Origin: Colletes latitarsis
Lineage: Eukaryota > Arthropoda > Insecta > Hymenoptera > Colletidae
Length of the DNA stretch: 64,000 bases
NCBI RefSeq assembly: GCF_051014445.1
Contig: NC_135137.1
Coordinates: 28,211,501-28,275,500 of the forward strand
Direction: 5' to 3'
Shown piece by piece: positions 11,480-23,062 of the stretch (positions are counted from its first letter, which is position 1; each line of letters starts with the position of its first letter). A model generated the notes under the pieces. The model made no database searches, had not been told where the DNA came from, and was given only the letters and a program-made list of their open reading frames with translations. Position numbers and translations under genes: made by a program.

Positions 11480-12060
11480 CTGAGAAAGCGCTGCGATCTT
11501 ACGTTCCAGTCCAATAGTTTGCAGAAATTAGCTTGTAGAAACACGACTGTAGGCGATAGGCAACGTAAATTACACGACGTTGAGATTTGGTAGCGTAATA
11601 GGGTGGGAAATGTAACGCAGCGGAGAATAATTTCTTTCCAATCTGGTGTGTTCGCGGCAAGATTTACCGCGCGTATCCTACGATGCATAGTTAGAAAGTC
11701 GACACGCGTTTCCGTTGATGCATCCGCCGACGTTTCCGCTCTGAGCTACCCGGCTCGCATCTTCTTGTATTCTAGATGCACCTGTGCGTCGTCCAGCTCC
11801 GATCCGGACTGATCGCTTGTAAAACGTCGAACGGACAAGCGGGAAATGCATCGTTCGCCCTCTGATTTACATCCAGCGATAGAGATTCATTACGCCGTTA
11901 TGCCGCCTCGAGTGTGTTGCAAAAAAGATTGCCTTTCGTGGGACGAGTTGTTTCTTCTCTCTTCGTATATTGTCAGGGGCAATTATTCATACACGGATCG
12001 ACGCGTTAATAATTTTCCGCGTTTCCAAGCGACGCGAAAACACTTGACAGATTGACGTTG
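11480..12060. other. GC-rich island
   Basis: About 0.6 kb of GC-richer sequence with frames on both strands (11458-11688 minus, 11603-11812 and 11846-12055 plus). None is recognisable. Candidate conserved noncoding or regulatory DNA. From 12061 to 12240 it grades back to AT-rich sequence. Confidence 0.35.
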
Positions 12061-12279
12061 TTATGTAAGAGACTCGGTTGATATTTAACCGAGTAGCTAT
12101 AATACGCTCTTACGAGTAAGAAGTTTGCTACGTAAAGTAAAATAAAGGATTCGGTAAGCAAAAACTGATTACGTAATTGATATGAAAAGTTTGTTGCAAA
12201 TATGTGGTTAATATTATTCATTTTTGTACATATATTCGTACATTTGTACATTCGTACATCTTTTACATATATTTTTTAC

Positions 12280-12301
12280 ATATATATATATATATATATA
12301 A
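12280..12301. repeat. (TA)n microsatellite
   Basis: A run of alternating TA of about 22 bases, preceded by degenerate ACAT/TACATT repeats from about 12228. Confidence 0.95.
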
Positions 12302-12470
12302 TATTTACTTTCGAAATTTAATATCAAAATTTATTTTATCTATCTAAACCTTCAACATATGCATATTTATGAATTTGAATGAATTTCGAAAGAAAATTAT
12401 ATGTACGCATATAGATGAAGTAAATTTTGTAAGCTGGATTTGAAATTTAACATTCCTTGACAAAAACATT

Positions 12471-13577
12471 ATATACACAGAGTGTTCGATCATCCCTGGG
12501 AAAAATTGTAATGGTAGATTGTAGAGTCCAAAATAAGACGAAAATCAAGAATACCAATTTGTTGAATGTGGCTTCGTTAAAAAGTTATTAATAAAACTAT
12601 GTTAAAAAATTTGTCCAATCTACTCGAATTTTTTTCTCGAAAGTGCGTAGGATTTCGGTGGTATATATATTAACCAAAAATGATTATAATTGATCTCTGC
12701 AGTCTAAAATAATTTTTTTAGAACGATTCGAAATTTTTTTTTTCACCGAAAATTTTCAGCACCTACCTACCCCCTGTCGATTTTTCTTAAAAATTCGTTT
12801 GTGATTTTTAATGGATTTGTTTGACGCTGTACGGAAATGTTGTCTAATATCTTTTTGTAGGTACCCATGAGCTCTACTTCAGAAAAAAGTTTCATTGAAA
12901 TTTATTCGCTATTGTAAGAGTTATGGCTGTTTGAAAATTGGACCATTTTTATGGGGTTTTTCTCATTTTGTGGGGTCAAGGACCAACTTTTCGAATATTT
13001 TTACGATTTGTACATATTCTCCATCAAAATACGCGTAGTTTGCTTTTTTAAACATCAAAATCGTCCAATCCGTTCAGAAGTTATGGCATTTTAACGATTC
13101 GCATGAAAATTCGAGCAGACATTTCTGGCCGGAAATTATATTTTCGGTAAGGAATTTTTTTCTCGAAACTGACTAGGATTTCGGGTATATATCTGTTGAC
13201 CAAAAATGATTGTAATTGATCCCTGCAACTAAAAATATTTTTTCTAGAACGATTTGAAATTATTTTTTTCCGCGGAAAGATTCAGCACCTATTCGAATTT
13301 TTTTTTCGAAAATGCGTAGGATTTCGGTGGTATGTCTATTCACCAAAAATGATTGTAATTGACCCCTGCAGCTAAAAATATTTTTTCTAGAACGATTTGA
13401 AATTTTTTAATTTCACCAAAAAATATACCAGTCGGTATGTCAGTATTGAACTGTAAACGTTAATAACTTTTTAACGAAGCCTCAATCAACAAATTGGTAT
13501 TCTTGATTTTCAACTTATTTTGACCTCTTGAATCTCTCATTCAAATTTTTCCCAGAGATGGCCGAACACCCTGTATA
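12471..13577 (+). mobile_element. TATA element, copy 1, nearly full length
   Basis: The left end (ATATACACAGAGTGTTCG) and right end (GGCCGAACACCCTGTATA) form long inverted repeats of about 120 bp containing CAAGAATACCAATTTGTTGA and its complement. Internal text such as GTAGGTACCCATGAGCTCTA is shared with the other copies. Subterminal modules (TAGGATTTCGGTGGTAT, then CCAAAAATGATTGTAATTGA) are repeated three times within this copy. No transposase is present. TATA flanks could mean a TATA target duplication, or a TA duplication with ends starting TACAGGG. The class is not assigned. Confidence 0.85.
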
Positions 13578-14040
13578 TAATGAGAGAAAGAGAGAGAAAT
13601 AAGAAAGAATAACAAAGAAATCATCTATATAAATAACTATTCCCCAATAAGCTATTAAATATTATATTAGCTCCAGTTAATAAGTTAAATATACAATACT
13701 CTATCATATATACGATTTTTTCAGTTTTCGTTCAGGTTCGATTTATACTCGCAAATTATTCAAAAGAACATTAACAACAAAATACAGACGAACAAGCATA
13801 AAGCATTCCATTAACAGTTCATCTGAAAAAGGAAAAATTGATTGAAACATTTTTTCAGAAACAGCGATTCTCTTTTTATACATTTGTCCATTTAACCGTA
13901 TAAAATCTATAATACGTGTCCATTTTTATCGAAAAATTTCCACCCACAATTTTCATCGATCTCACAGAGAATCTTAACAATTTCTAAATCTTCTCGCAGG
14001 TAGATCGTAAATCACATTTCACAATGTTCCCGTTTCTAAT
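13578..14040. other. AT-rich DNA, nothing recognised
   Basis: A GAGAGAAAGAGAGAGAAATA purine-rich patch lies next to the element end; nothing else was seen. Confidence 0.4.
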
Positions 14041-14420
14041 GTAAAACGTAAACACGCGTATGCTCGAGCGTTAATTACTCCGCATAATTACTCTTGCCAC
14101 GTGCACGTACGCTCGAATCGCGTCGCGATCAAACGAGTTTATCCAAACATCAAAATGGGAAGCGTGGCGACGATCTACGTGTTCGACGAAGGTGGATCGA
14201 TCCACCTTCGTCGAACAGTTTGTCGTTCGTTGCCCCCGTTGTTGGAACATTTTCTCGTCAGAAGCTCTCAGCGTCTCGATTTCTATGCCGAGTCGTGAAA
14301 AGACAGCAAAGCGCATCCCTAGAAATACACCATAGTGGCCTTTAATGGCCTTCACAGCCGGCCAGAAAAACTTCTACCACACATAACCGAGAGTGGTAAC
14401 TGCCCATTTGAACGAGGTGT
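14041..14420. other. GC-rich island containing a 38-bp palindrome
   Basis: This short GC-rich block has frames on both strands (14071-14355 minus; 14094-14345 and 14101-14298 plus). The mirrored frames are partly a consequence of the palindrome at its centre. None is recognisable. Confidence 0.4.
14180..14217. repeat. Perfect 38-bp palindrome
   Basis: The left arm TGTTCGACGAAGGTGGATC is followed with no spacer by its exact reverse complement ending in CGTCGAACA. A perfect spacerless palindrome of this length is very unlikely by chance. It could form a cruciform or bind a dimeric protein, or it could be a cloning or assembly artefact. Confidence 0.97.
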
Positions 14421-14548
14421 CCAGGCTCATTTACATTTCATAGCATTGCGAGACTAAAACTAACCGGTAGGATATCCTTAATGGATTTACAATGTGTTAT
14501 TAGTAACACTTCTTATCGATCCGTAAGATCTTGTCCACCGGACCGCTT

Positions 14549-14581
14549 AAAACTACGGAACGAAGGTTCCGTATAGTTTTA
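14549..14581. repeat. Short hairpin-forming inverted repeat
   Basis: AAAACTACGGAAC and GTTCCGTATAGTTTT flank a three-base loop region, with a two-base difference between arms. Too short and unsupported for an RNA gene call. Confidence 0.6.
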
Positions 14582-14757
14582 TGGGATTACTTCTGTGTAA
14601 CTTTTTTTTAGTTTGATCGTGATTCAGAAATAGTTCTCGAGGTGTCGCAGAGACGTTTAGATTTAAAGAAAACGCGTTTGATCGTGCTCGTCTTTAGAAA
14701 GAAAATGATAGATAGAAATGTAGATCAAATTTTATTATAGATAAAAATTAGGTCCAC

Positions 14758-15010
14758 TAACGAATTCCGCTATTGTCGTTTTGTTGATCGGAAGTGTATT
14801 GATTTTGATTAGCATAGAAATAATCTTGGAGCTCTCATTGAAATGTCTAGGTTTGGAGAAGAGTTTTTATGTTTGTCTATCTGTGCAACGGACTGCATTA
14901 TTTTCTGGTTTTATATACTAGCTTTACTCAACTTATGGACTCGCAGATGTACATACGTCTATCGACAAAGCTTTAGATTCTTTCAAAATCAAATAGAACT
15001 TTAAATTGAG
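14758..15010 (+). repeat. Interspersed repeat: unit A with its upstream part
   Basis: AACGAATTCCGCTATTGTCG, GTATTGATTTTGATTAGC and GAAATGTCTAGGTTTGGAG are shared with 17565-17700. The following TTTATGTTTGTCTATCTGTG and GCAGATGTACATACGTCTAT belong to the A unit arrayed at 7.2 kb. Confidence 0.8.
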
Positions 15011-15457
15011 TATAACTTAAGTTTAAATCTTTGTCAGATCACCTTTCCATAAACAAAGTAAAAAACGAAAAACATAAATGTTCTACAAATATTTCTTCGT
15101 TATGTTTCATATGTTTCGATTCAGCTTGTGTCTTGAAAATAACGGAGAAAATGATGAAAAAGGCAGACCTAATGAAGGCTTTCAAATCATAAGGCTGCGA
15201 TATAAAACATAATATTGGAAAATATTGACTCTGAGGTAAATATTGGCAGTTTAAAACTGTAACTTATTAACTTAAATTAATTTATCCTTAAACTATCGAT
15301 ACATAGGATGGTTAGACTTGGGTCAAGGTTTTCTTTCTCTGCCTACGCGTTGAAGTTCTAAAATTTCCCTAAAGCCAATATTTACCGAAATATTCGACTT
15401 CAATAATCTTTTCACGGTTTGCAACGATTGATATCAATATCTAATATCAAACTCGAA

Positions 15458-15682
15458 TTAACCCCATGACGTACAATGACAAGTCTGACTTGTTGACATG
15501 TTTCACAATCATGAGGCTACTTACTCGTCATCGACTCTTATCTATTAAAATTAACATATTTTTACATTCACGAAATATTCGTAAAACAAATCTATTCTTT
15601 CTTGTTCGAACAAATTTAAACAAAATGAAATAGTACACGTTTGAAAAATCATTCGAAATTAAATCGTACGTCAAGGGGTTAA
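15458..15682 (-). mobile_element. TTAA miniature inverted-repeat element
   Basis: TTAACCCCATGACGTAC at 15458 and GTACGTCAAGGGGTTAA ending at 15682 form a good terminal inverted repeat. TTAA flanks both ends, total 225 bp. The interior (ATCATGAGGCTAC) is the reverse complement of the 2534-2775 copy. Noncoding. Confidence 0.88.
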
Positions 15683-15689
15683 GTATTCA

Positions 15690-16240
15690 AGGTCCCGTCT
15701 ATGTACTCCGGATTTCACGCGAGACGTGTAGAATATCGAAATTCACACATTCATCGATCAGTTTTTACATTCTTTTTACAGTCTTTTTTTGTTGTTCGAA
15801 GGTCATTAAAACCTGCCTGCTTATTTTTATTATTTTTCCCTTTATTTGTACGTCAGAATGAGAGGCGTAGAAAAAGTCTCGACTAATATACAGGTTCGTA
15901 AAACTTTTACGTATGTCTCGAATATTGAAGTCGACGTGTACATAGAAGAAAAAGTTAGAATATTGATCTTGATGATATATTTCGATGAAATTAAAGACCG
16001 TGAAGGTGTGACTAATCTAGAGCCTAATCTTATAGTATGAAATACTTGCCATTGCTTGATCTATAGAGTATGCCAAGGCTGTAATAACGTTCGATGTAGA
16101 AACGTGTAAAACATGTTATTTTACAATATGTAATTACGGTTATTATTTGAACTCGAATTCAGTAATTACAAGGTACGATTTACGTTTACTATAAAATATA
16201 TTGTCGCTACACTCTATAAGCACGAATCTGTGTTTAAGAC
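15690..16240. other. Intergenic DNA, nothing recognised
   Basis: Two overlapping short plus frames (15701-15886, 15846-16040) have no recognisable content. Confidence 0.4.
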
Positions 16241-16249
16241 TGCGTGTTC

Positions 16250-16427
16250 TAACCGAAAGATATTATCAGTGCTCGGTTTTATAGAAGCCATTAGTTGGCT
16301 TTAATACAAGAAATTTGTGGGACCGTTACGTTACATTGCGCGGTCAGGATCAATATTTACAATTAAACTTGATAATCGAAAGATATTGTTAATGCTCGGT
16401 ATACGGGAGCTATTAATTGTATTTAGT
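16250..16427 (+). repeat. Two diverged tandem copies, about 122 bp apart
   Basis: TAACCGAAAGATATTATCAG, then TGCTCGG and AGCCATTAGTTGGCTTTAA at 16250-16305, recur as TAATCGAAAGATATTGTTAA, TGCTCGG and AGCTATTAATTGTATTTAG at 16372-16427. It does not resemble the transposon families in the window. Confidence 0.65.
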
Positions 16428-16439
16428 GTACTTTAACTG

Positions 16440-17559
16440 CTATGGAAGTAGTTTACGAAGTTTCAGTAGATTGCGAGGGCACGATAAAGCGAAGAATAAT
16501 ACAGAAGTTAAGCAAAGGTCAAAATTTTAACGATAGGTAGAATATTGACAGAACGTGTAAGTTAATTGATTTTCAACAAAGTAATGATAATTTGTTTTAT
16601 AATTCCTTAATTACTTCTGGTAGAACAGCTACATGCTAAAAAATTTTTTTTAATTTATTATATCAGTTTTTAACACATTTGAGGCATTTACAATTGATAT
16701 ACGTTTTTTTCTAATTAAAGAAATACTTCAATCCTTCTGTTCTATTTGGGCCGGTTAAAAGCTTCGTTTTGTTACTTAATAATTGCTTTATAATTATTTT
16801 CTTTATTTTTACAATTAATATTAACTGTGGGTCATCGTAGCCTGAAATACTACTATAACTAAGAATTATGTTTAGAATAATTAAAACACTTGTAAGATTA
16901 TATAAAAAAACATTTTGAGGAAATATATAACATAAAAAGTCAACGTTATTGTTTCTTCTTGTGAATATGAAAGATAACGTGTAGCAATTATTTAATTAAT
17001 CGATATTACATGAATGATACAAATATACACCTGCTGCGTTATATAAATGCAACGTAGCGTAAAATATTTGCACAGTAGAAGGAAATGAAATATGACTACG
17101 AGAGAAATCATTCTTTAATTCTTCGTTCAGTTTATGACATTTCAGAATTTTCGCCTCGTTCATCTTAGTGTTTTAATGCATTACAACAATTTATGAGCCT
17201 TGTAGCTTAGGCGTTCGCACGTACTACATACATCATACGGTGGAAAAGAGTAATGTTATAGCACATCAAACACGAGGCTATTTAAATGTTGGAGAATCAG
17301 AATTTTCTTAATCGTGCTTGAGCTTGACGCCATGAATATTTTCGTTGACATGTAATAAAACCTGCAGGACCACAAATCTCCAGGCTTATTAGTGAGTAAA
17401 CAATTTAAAAATGTCAACGTTTTAACGAACAACGTATATATTGACAATTTGTTCATCAAAAGTGTAAGATTTTTGTCAGCATAGAAATAATTTCTGTTTC
17501 GAAATTATTCATACAGATTTTTGGTTTGGAATAAAAGCGTTTAATCACACTTGACTGTA
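16440..17559. other. AT-rich DNA, nothing recognised
   Basis: Read on both strands; no gene, terminus or tandem structure was found. Confidence 0.4.
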
Positions 17560-17735
17560 GCCAATAACGAATTCCACTGTTCTCTGGCGTATTGTTGTTT
17601 TGTTTTTCAGAAGTGTTAATTTTGTGTATTGATTTTGATTAGCATAGAAATAATATTCGAGCTTCCATTGAAATGTCTAGGTTTGGAGAAGAGTTTTTGT
17701 CTCTGTGTGCAACGAACTGTATTTATATATTTTTA
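17560..17735 (+). repeat. Interspersed repeat, related to 14.76 kb
   Basis: AACGAATTCCACTGTTCTC, GTATTGATTTTGATTAGCA and GAAATGTCTAGGTTTGGAGA match 14760-14860 closely. It ends in the GCAACGAACTGTATT text that belongs to unit A. Confidence 0.8.
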
Positions 17736-17744
17736 ATTTTACTA

Positions 17745-17896
17745 CACGTGGACCTAAAATAATTAATTCTCTCTTAGGTAGATTACGAAAATAAATGCTA
17801 AGACAAATTTTAAGTTATGTAGTTTACAATCGCATAAAGTCGAACTTTTGGTCTCGTAAAAAATTTTACGGTTTTGGTTTGACAGTCAACGTGTTG
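17745..17896 (+). mobile_element. TTAACACG-family miniature element, 5' truncated
   Basis: The right end GGTTTGACAGTCAACGTGTTG and the interior AGACAAATTTTAAGTTATG, then GTAGTTTACAATCG, match 49110-49211. The left end is cut into the preceding repeat. Confidence 0.65.
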
Positions 17897-18109
17897 AATC
17901 ATAACGATAGGTTTTCCAATAAAAAAGGATTCCCTGTAAGTATATTTTAAATTCCATTCTCGGTCGAATCTCGATTAATTTTATCGTGAAGAATATAAGA
18001 TCGATAGGAAATATGCGTATTTACATAATAAAATAGGAAAGAAAGATTCTCAGATGGCGACACGGGAAACAATTTTTGATGGGACGCATCTTTATTTAAA
18101 TATATTTAG

Positions 18110-18270
18110 TTTTACTCAATTTATGAGGTCGCAGATGTACGTATATGGACAAAGTTTTAGATTCTTACAAAATAAAATAGAACAAATTTAAATTAAGTAT
18201 AAATCAGAGAGAAGTGTTTCATTGTGTTTGTCTATGTGCACAACGAACTGCATTACTTTTTGGTTTTATA
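18110..18270 (+). repeat. Unit A, single copy
   Basis: It matches the 7.2-kb array: GTCGCAGATGTACGTATATG, CAGAGAGAAGTGTTTCATTG and CACAACGAACTGCATTA. It is cut by the TATA element at 18271. The region 17897-18109 is AT-rich without recognised content. Confidence 0.85.
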
Positions 18271-19150
18271 CAGGGTGTTCGGCCACCCCTGGGAAAAATT
18301 TTAATGGAAGATTCTAGAGGTCAAAATAAGACGAAAATCAAGAATGCTAATTTGTTGATGGAGGCTTCGATAGAAAGTTATTAACGTTTAAAGTTCCGCC
18401 CATACTGAATTTTTTTCTCGAAAATGCGCAGGATTTCGGGGATATGTCTATTCACCAAAAATGATTGTAATTGACCCCTGTAACCGAAAATAATTTTTCC
18501 AGAATGATTTGAGATTTTTTAATTTTGTCGAAAAATCGATATTTCTTAAAAATTCGTTTTTGATTTTTAGTAATTTCGTTTGACGTCCTACAGAAAAGTT
18601 GTTTAATACTTTTTTGTAGGTACCCATGAGCTCTACTTCAGAAAAAAGTTTCATTGAAATTTATTCGCTATTGTAAGAGTTATGGCAGTTTGAAAATTGG
18701 ACCAGTTTTAGAGGGGTTTTCTCGCTTTACGGGGTCAAGGAACAACTTTTTCAATATTGTTAGAATTTCTACATATTCTTCACTAAAATACGCGTTATTT
18801 GCTTTTTGAAACTTTAAAATCGTCCAATCTGTTCAGAAGTTATGACATTTTAAAGATTCGCATGAAATTTTCGGGCAACATTTCTGCCTTAAATTACATT
18901 TTCGATTAGGAATATTTTTCTCGAGAATGGTTAGGATTTCAAGGGTACGTCTATTGATCAAAAATGATTGTATTTGACCCCCACAGCCAGAAATAATTTT
19001 TCCGTGAATGATTTGAAATTTTTTAATTTAATTTCGTTAATAACTTTTTAACGAAGTCTCAATCAACAAATTGATATTCTTGATTACCGTCTTATTTTGG
19101 CATCTAGAATGTCCCATTAAAATTTTTCCCAGGGGTGGCCGAACACCCTG
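18271..19150 (+). mobile_element. TATA element, copy 2, complete ends
   Basis: An 880-bp core runs from CAGGGTGTTCGGCCACCCC to GGGGTGGCCGAACACCCTG, flanked by TATA on both sides. The inverted repeats extend about 120 bp. It sits between unit A and unit B of a host repeat whose uninterrupted form is at 7561-7640, so the insertion boundaries can be read directly. It is a noncoding derivative. Confidence 0.92.
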
Positions 19151-20015
19151 TATACCAATTTAAATAATTTGAAAATACCTTCGTTTTAAGGAACAGCGTT
19201 GAACTACATTTTAGTAAAAAATGAAAGAAATTTTGCAATCATGACATAATGGGTTTGTCAAACGAAGGAAAGTGAGTTGTCAAACGAAAAGAGGTTTACT
19301 GTTTTTCGTAACATGTTCACGTTTGAAATACAATGTTGAACTACATTTTAATAAAAAATGAAACCACGTCGTTTTGTAACCACGACATAATGACTTTGTC
19401 AAACGAAGGAAAGTGAGTTGTCAAACGAGAAGAGGTTTACTGTTTTTCATAAAATATTCATGTTTGAAATACAGCGTTGAACTACATTTTAGTAAAAAAT
19501 TAAAGAAATATTGTAACCACGATCTAATGGCTTTGTCAAACGAAGGAAAGTGAGTTTGCAAACGAAAAGGAGTTTACTGTTTTTCATAAAATATTCACGT
19601 TTGAAATACAGCGTTGAACTACATTTTAGTAAAAAATTAAAGAAATATTGTAACCACGACCTAATGGCTTTGTCAAACGAAGGAAAGTGAGTTTGCAAAC
19701 GAAAAGGAGTTTACTATTTTTCATAAAATATTCATGTTTGAAATACAGCGTTGAACTACATTTTAGTAAAAAATGAAAGAAATTTTGTAACCACGACCTA
19801 ATGACTTTGTCAAACGAAGGAGTTGTCAAACGAGAAGGGGTTTACTGTTCTTCATCAAATATTCACGTTTGAAATACAGCGTTGAACTACATTTTAGTAA
19901 AAAATGAAAGAAATTGTGTAACCACGACATAATGATTTTGGCAAAAGAAGGGAAGTTGTGAAACGAGAAGGGGTTTACTGTTTTCCATAAAATTTTCATG
20001 TCTGAAATATTGTAT
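19151..20015 (+). repeat. Tandem array, 137-bp unit B, six copies
   Basis: The marker GTTGAACTACATTTTA starts at 19198, 19335, 19476, 19613, 19750 and 19881 (spacing 137, 141, 137, 137, 131). Units share TTTGTCAAACGAAGGAAAGT and GTTTACTGTTTTTCATAAA. The short minus-strand frames here are the same repeat read repeatedly and are not genes. Confidence 0.95.
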
Positions 20016-20039
20016 TTGAAATAATTTTGTATATCGAGT

Positions 20040-20534
20040 ATAAATCTCGGTGGCAAATGGCGCGTGCACCGATCTTCCCGGTGAAGCGAGTACCTTCTGT
20101 GGAGCGTATTTACCCAGTGGTCGTACTGCTCGAGTAACTTTCATTTCGTCGCGAATCTAACGGAGTTTCTCGTGTCACTCGGACTAGTTGCAAGCCTTCG
20201 CGATAGCCGCTTCCATCGTGGAGCGTGCGCTGATTTTTTTGCTAGAGTGCACTCGGTGCCGTGTGGTGGACGCGTTCGGCCACTAGTAGAGGTAAACTAG
20301 TTGTTCCAACGACACTACGGCATTCCACCAGCCGTGGCATTAAAGTCCTTCTGATATTCACGTTGTCGTCCTGGCAATAATTTTCGTTCCGCTGACAAGA
20401 GCGTCGATGCGCGATATCGCTTGGATGTGTTACGATCAAACACTTATCCGCGCGAGGCTCGTTTCAAAGACCGGAAGCGCGTTCCAGCGACCACGTTTTT
20501 CGAACGGTTTTTCTTCGTTTATCCCCCGCAGTGG
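20040..20534. other. GC-rich island
   Basis: A GC-rich block with overlapping frames on both strands (19887-20144 and 20242-20439 minus, 20407-20634 plus), none recognisable. It directly abuts the AT-rich foldback. Candidate regulatory DNA or unrecognised exon. Confidence 0.35.
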
Positions 20535-21432
20535 ACAGAGTCGGGCAAATTTCATTCACGATCGACGAATAAAAATTTTAGATTCACTCGTAAGGTATCA
20601 TATATTCATTTGTAAATCGATTTTAAAAATTTAAAAATTAGAAATTCTAGGTTCATTGGTAAAATAACTTATAAATTCATTTGTAAATCGATTTTAAAAA
20701 ATTAAAATATTAAGATTACAAAAATCGAGTAAGTAGCTTATAAATTTCTTTTTAAATCGATTCTTAAAAATTTTACATTTTAAAATTCTTACAAATTTAT
20801 TTGCAAATCGGTTTTTAAAAATTGAAATTTCAAGACTTCAAAAATCTTTTAAATTAGAAAAAATTTAAAAATTTTTAAATTGAATATTCTAGATTCATTG
20901 GTGAAGTAACTTATAAATTCATTTGTAAATCGATTTTTAAAAATTAAAATTTTTAGATTATGAAAATGGACTAGGTAACTTGTAAATTTATTTTTAAGTC
21001 GATTCTTAAAAATTTTATATTTTAAAATTCTTACAAATTCATCTGTAAATCGATTTTTAAAAATTGAAATTTCAAGACTTCAAAAATCGATTTACAAATG
21101 AATTTGTAAGAATTTTAAAATGTAAAATTTTTAAGAATCGATTTAAAAATAAATTTATATGTTACTTACTCGATTTTTGTAATCTTAATATTTTAATTTT
21201 TTAAAATCGATTTAAAAATGAATTTATAAGTTTCTTTATCAATGAACCTAGAATTTCTAATTTTAAAATTTTTAAAATCGATTTACAAATGAATATATAG
21301 TTACTTTATGAATGAATCTAAAATTGTGAATTAAAAAATTTTTTAAATCAACTATAAATGAATTTATAAATTATTTTATGAATGAATCTAAGATTTTTAC
21401 TCATTATTCGCGAATAAAATTTGCCCAACCCT
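20535..21432. mobile_element. Large AT-rich foldback with internally duplicated arm
   Basis: The outer ends are inverted: GTCGGGCAAATTTCATTCACG at the left and CGCGAATAAAATTTGCCCAACC at the right. The left side contains two direct copies of an about 290-bp arm (20590-20860 and 20880-21080). The right side (21080-21420) is the inverted arm, for example TCGATTTACAAATGAATTTG and AGAATTTTAAAATGTAAAA. Sequence is repetitive with AAATCGATTT motifs. An end-like copy (AAGTAAAATTTGCCCAACTC) is at about 56668. It is probably a foldback transposon; the class is unknown. Confidence 0.8.
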
Positions 21433-22682
21433 AAAGACTCAATCAGTGATTTAGAAGTTTTTTGGATGTCGCTTCTCTAAACAAAATGATACAAGAAAAA
21501 TACAATGTTCTGTAATTTGCTTACTGTTAATAGAGCAGTTTTTAGTGATATTAGTTTCACACCGCATTGGAATGCTTGGAATCAACAATTGTAAATACTA
21601 ACTTTGTTAACATTACTGTTCGACTCTTCAATCAATGTATATGTTTAAAAAGAAAAATACGTGTCAGCATTTTTCATAACTAAATCAAGTACAATTAGAA
21701 TAATATTATTTTATTATTCGATTCGTGTTAATTGTAGCACAACAGCTTTAAAAATCTGGTGGAAGTTGAATATATTTATAATCACGATATTAATCAAATA
21801 CCAAGTAGATTATCAAAATAAAATGTAATATAAATAAACACAGAGACAGAGTATATATTTAATAAGTGGAAGTTTTATTTTTCACCACGAATTTTCACAT
21901 TTTCTCAAATATTATTACACATGTATGAAATTTTTAAATCTCTATAAAAAAACGAATTCACAATATATTTGAGCATAAATGCGAATAATTCACAACACAT
22001 TAAATACAAATAAATTTTTGGACGGGTCACAAATGACCCGACCGGTCTATTATTGATTGATTGGAAAGAAATATATAAGTTACCCACATCTCTCTGCACG
22101 AAATATTTTCTTATATGTTTTTTTAGGATTGCGAGAGGTCTCCCTTCCCCTGAACTCGCATCCTTACCATGGAAAACACCATCATAAATTCAGGTGGTAA
22201 TGCGAAAGATCTACTCGATTTCGAGTAATCCGAACATTTTAGAGTGTTAAGAATATACCATTTATTTAAATTCCAATCGTCGAGCTAATAGTTACTACAG
22301 CGTGGAATTTTCCATGAAGATGTTGGGAGGGAACATAACGTTATTGCCACGATATATGTAGATGTCACATATGTGTTTCGATCGTTGGAAGAAACTTCGT
22401 GGTATTCTTTTGAAGTTTCTGCCCTTTAGAAATGTTCAGCTAATTATGAGAGGCGTTAAAACTAAATTGGCACTTTAAGTATCTGAGACATTTTATACTC
22501 GTAGGAATAAGTACCGCCTGGGTCAATAGTAATTGTCACTGAAATAAGCTGTTATCTCGTTTAAAAATAATAATTGGTCGTACGGAGCAATGCCTCTCAC
22601 TTTTTTGAGACTCGTAGTCCCTTTTTGAGATAAACGAATTATATTAACGATATATTAACTGTTCATTTATGATACGTAATAT
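21433..22682. other. Intergenic AT-rich DNA with a small palindromic element remnant
   Basis: Positions 22023-22040 form a hairpin CGGGTCACAAATGACCCG, of the type found beneath the ends of the TTAA elements in this window, so a decayed element may lie here. The stretch 22110-22440 is slightly GC-richer. No gene was seen. Confidence 0.4.
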
Positions 22683-22686
22683 TATA

Positions 22687-23058
22687 CAGGGTGTTCGGCC
22701 ATCCCTGAGAAAAATTGTAATGGGAGATTCTAGAGGCCAAAATAAGACGAAAATCAAGAATATCAATTTCTTGACTAAGACTTCGTTAGTTATTAAAAAA
22801 TTAAATTAAAAATTTTTTCAATCGTTCTGAAAAAATTATTTTTGGTTGCGAGGGTCAATTACAATCATTTTTGGTCAATAGACATACACACGAAATCCTA
22901 CCCACTTTCTAGAAAAAAATTCAATACTGGCGGAACTTTAAACGTTAATAACTTTTTAACGAAGCCTCCATCAACAAATTGGTATTCTTGATTTTCGTCA
23001 TATTTTGACCTCTAGAATCTCCCATTACAATTTTCCCCAGGGATGGCCGAACACCCTG
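22687..23058. mobile_element. TATA element, copy 3, internally deleted miniature
   Basis: Both ends are intact (CAGGGTGTTCGGCCATCCC and GGATGGCCGAACACCCTG), with TATA on each side. The core is only 372 bp, consisting of the inverted repeats and one subterminal module. It is a deletion derivative of the about 1-kb form. Confidence 0.92.
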
Positions 23059-23062
23059 TATA

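Noticed and set aside
19489..20056. Series of similar short proteins on the minus strand
   Set aside because: They are the same 137-bp tandem unit read repeatedly, not a gene family.
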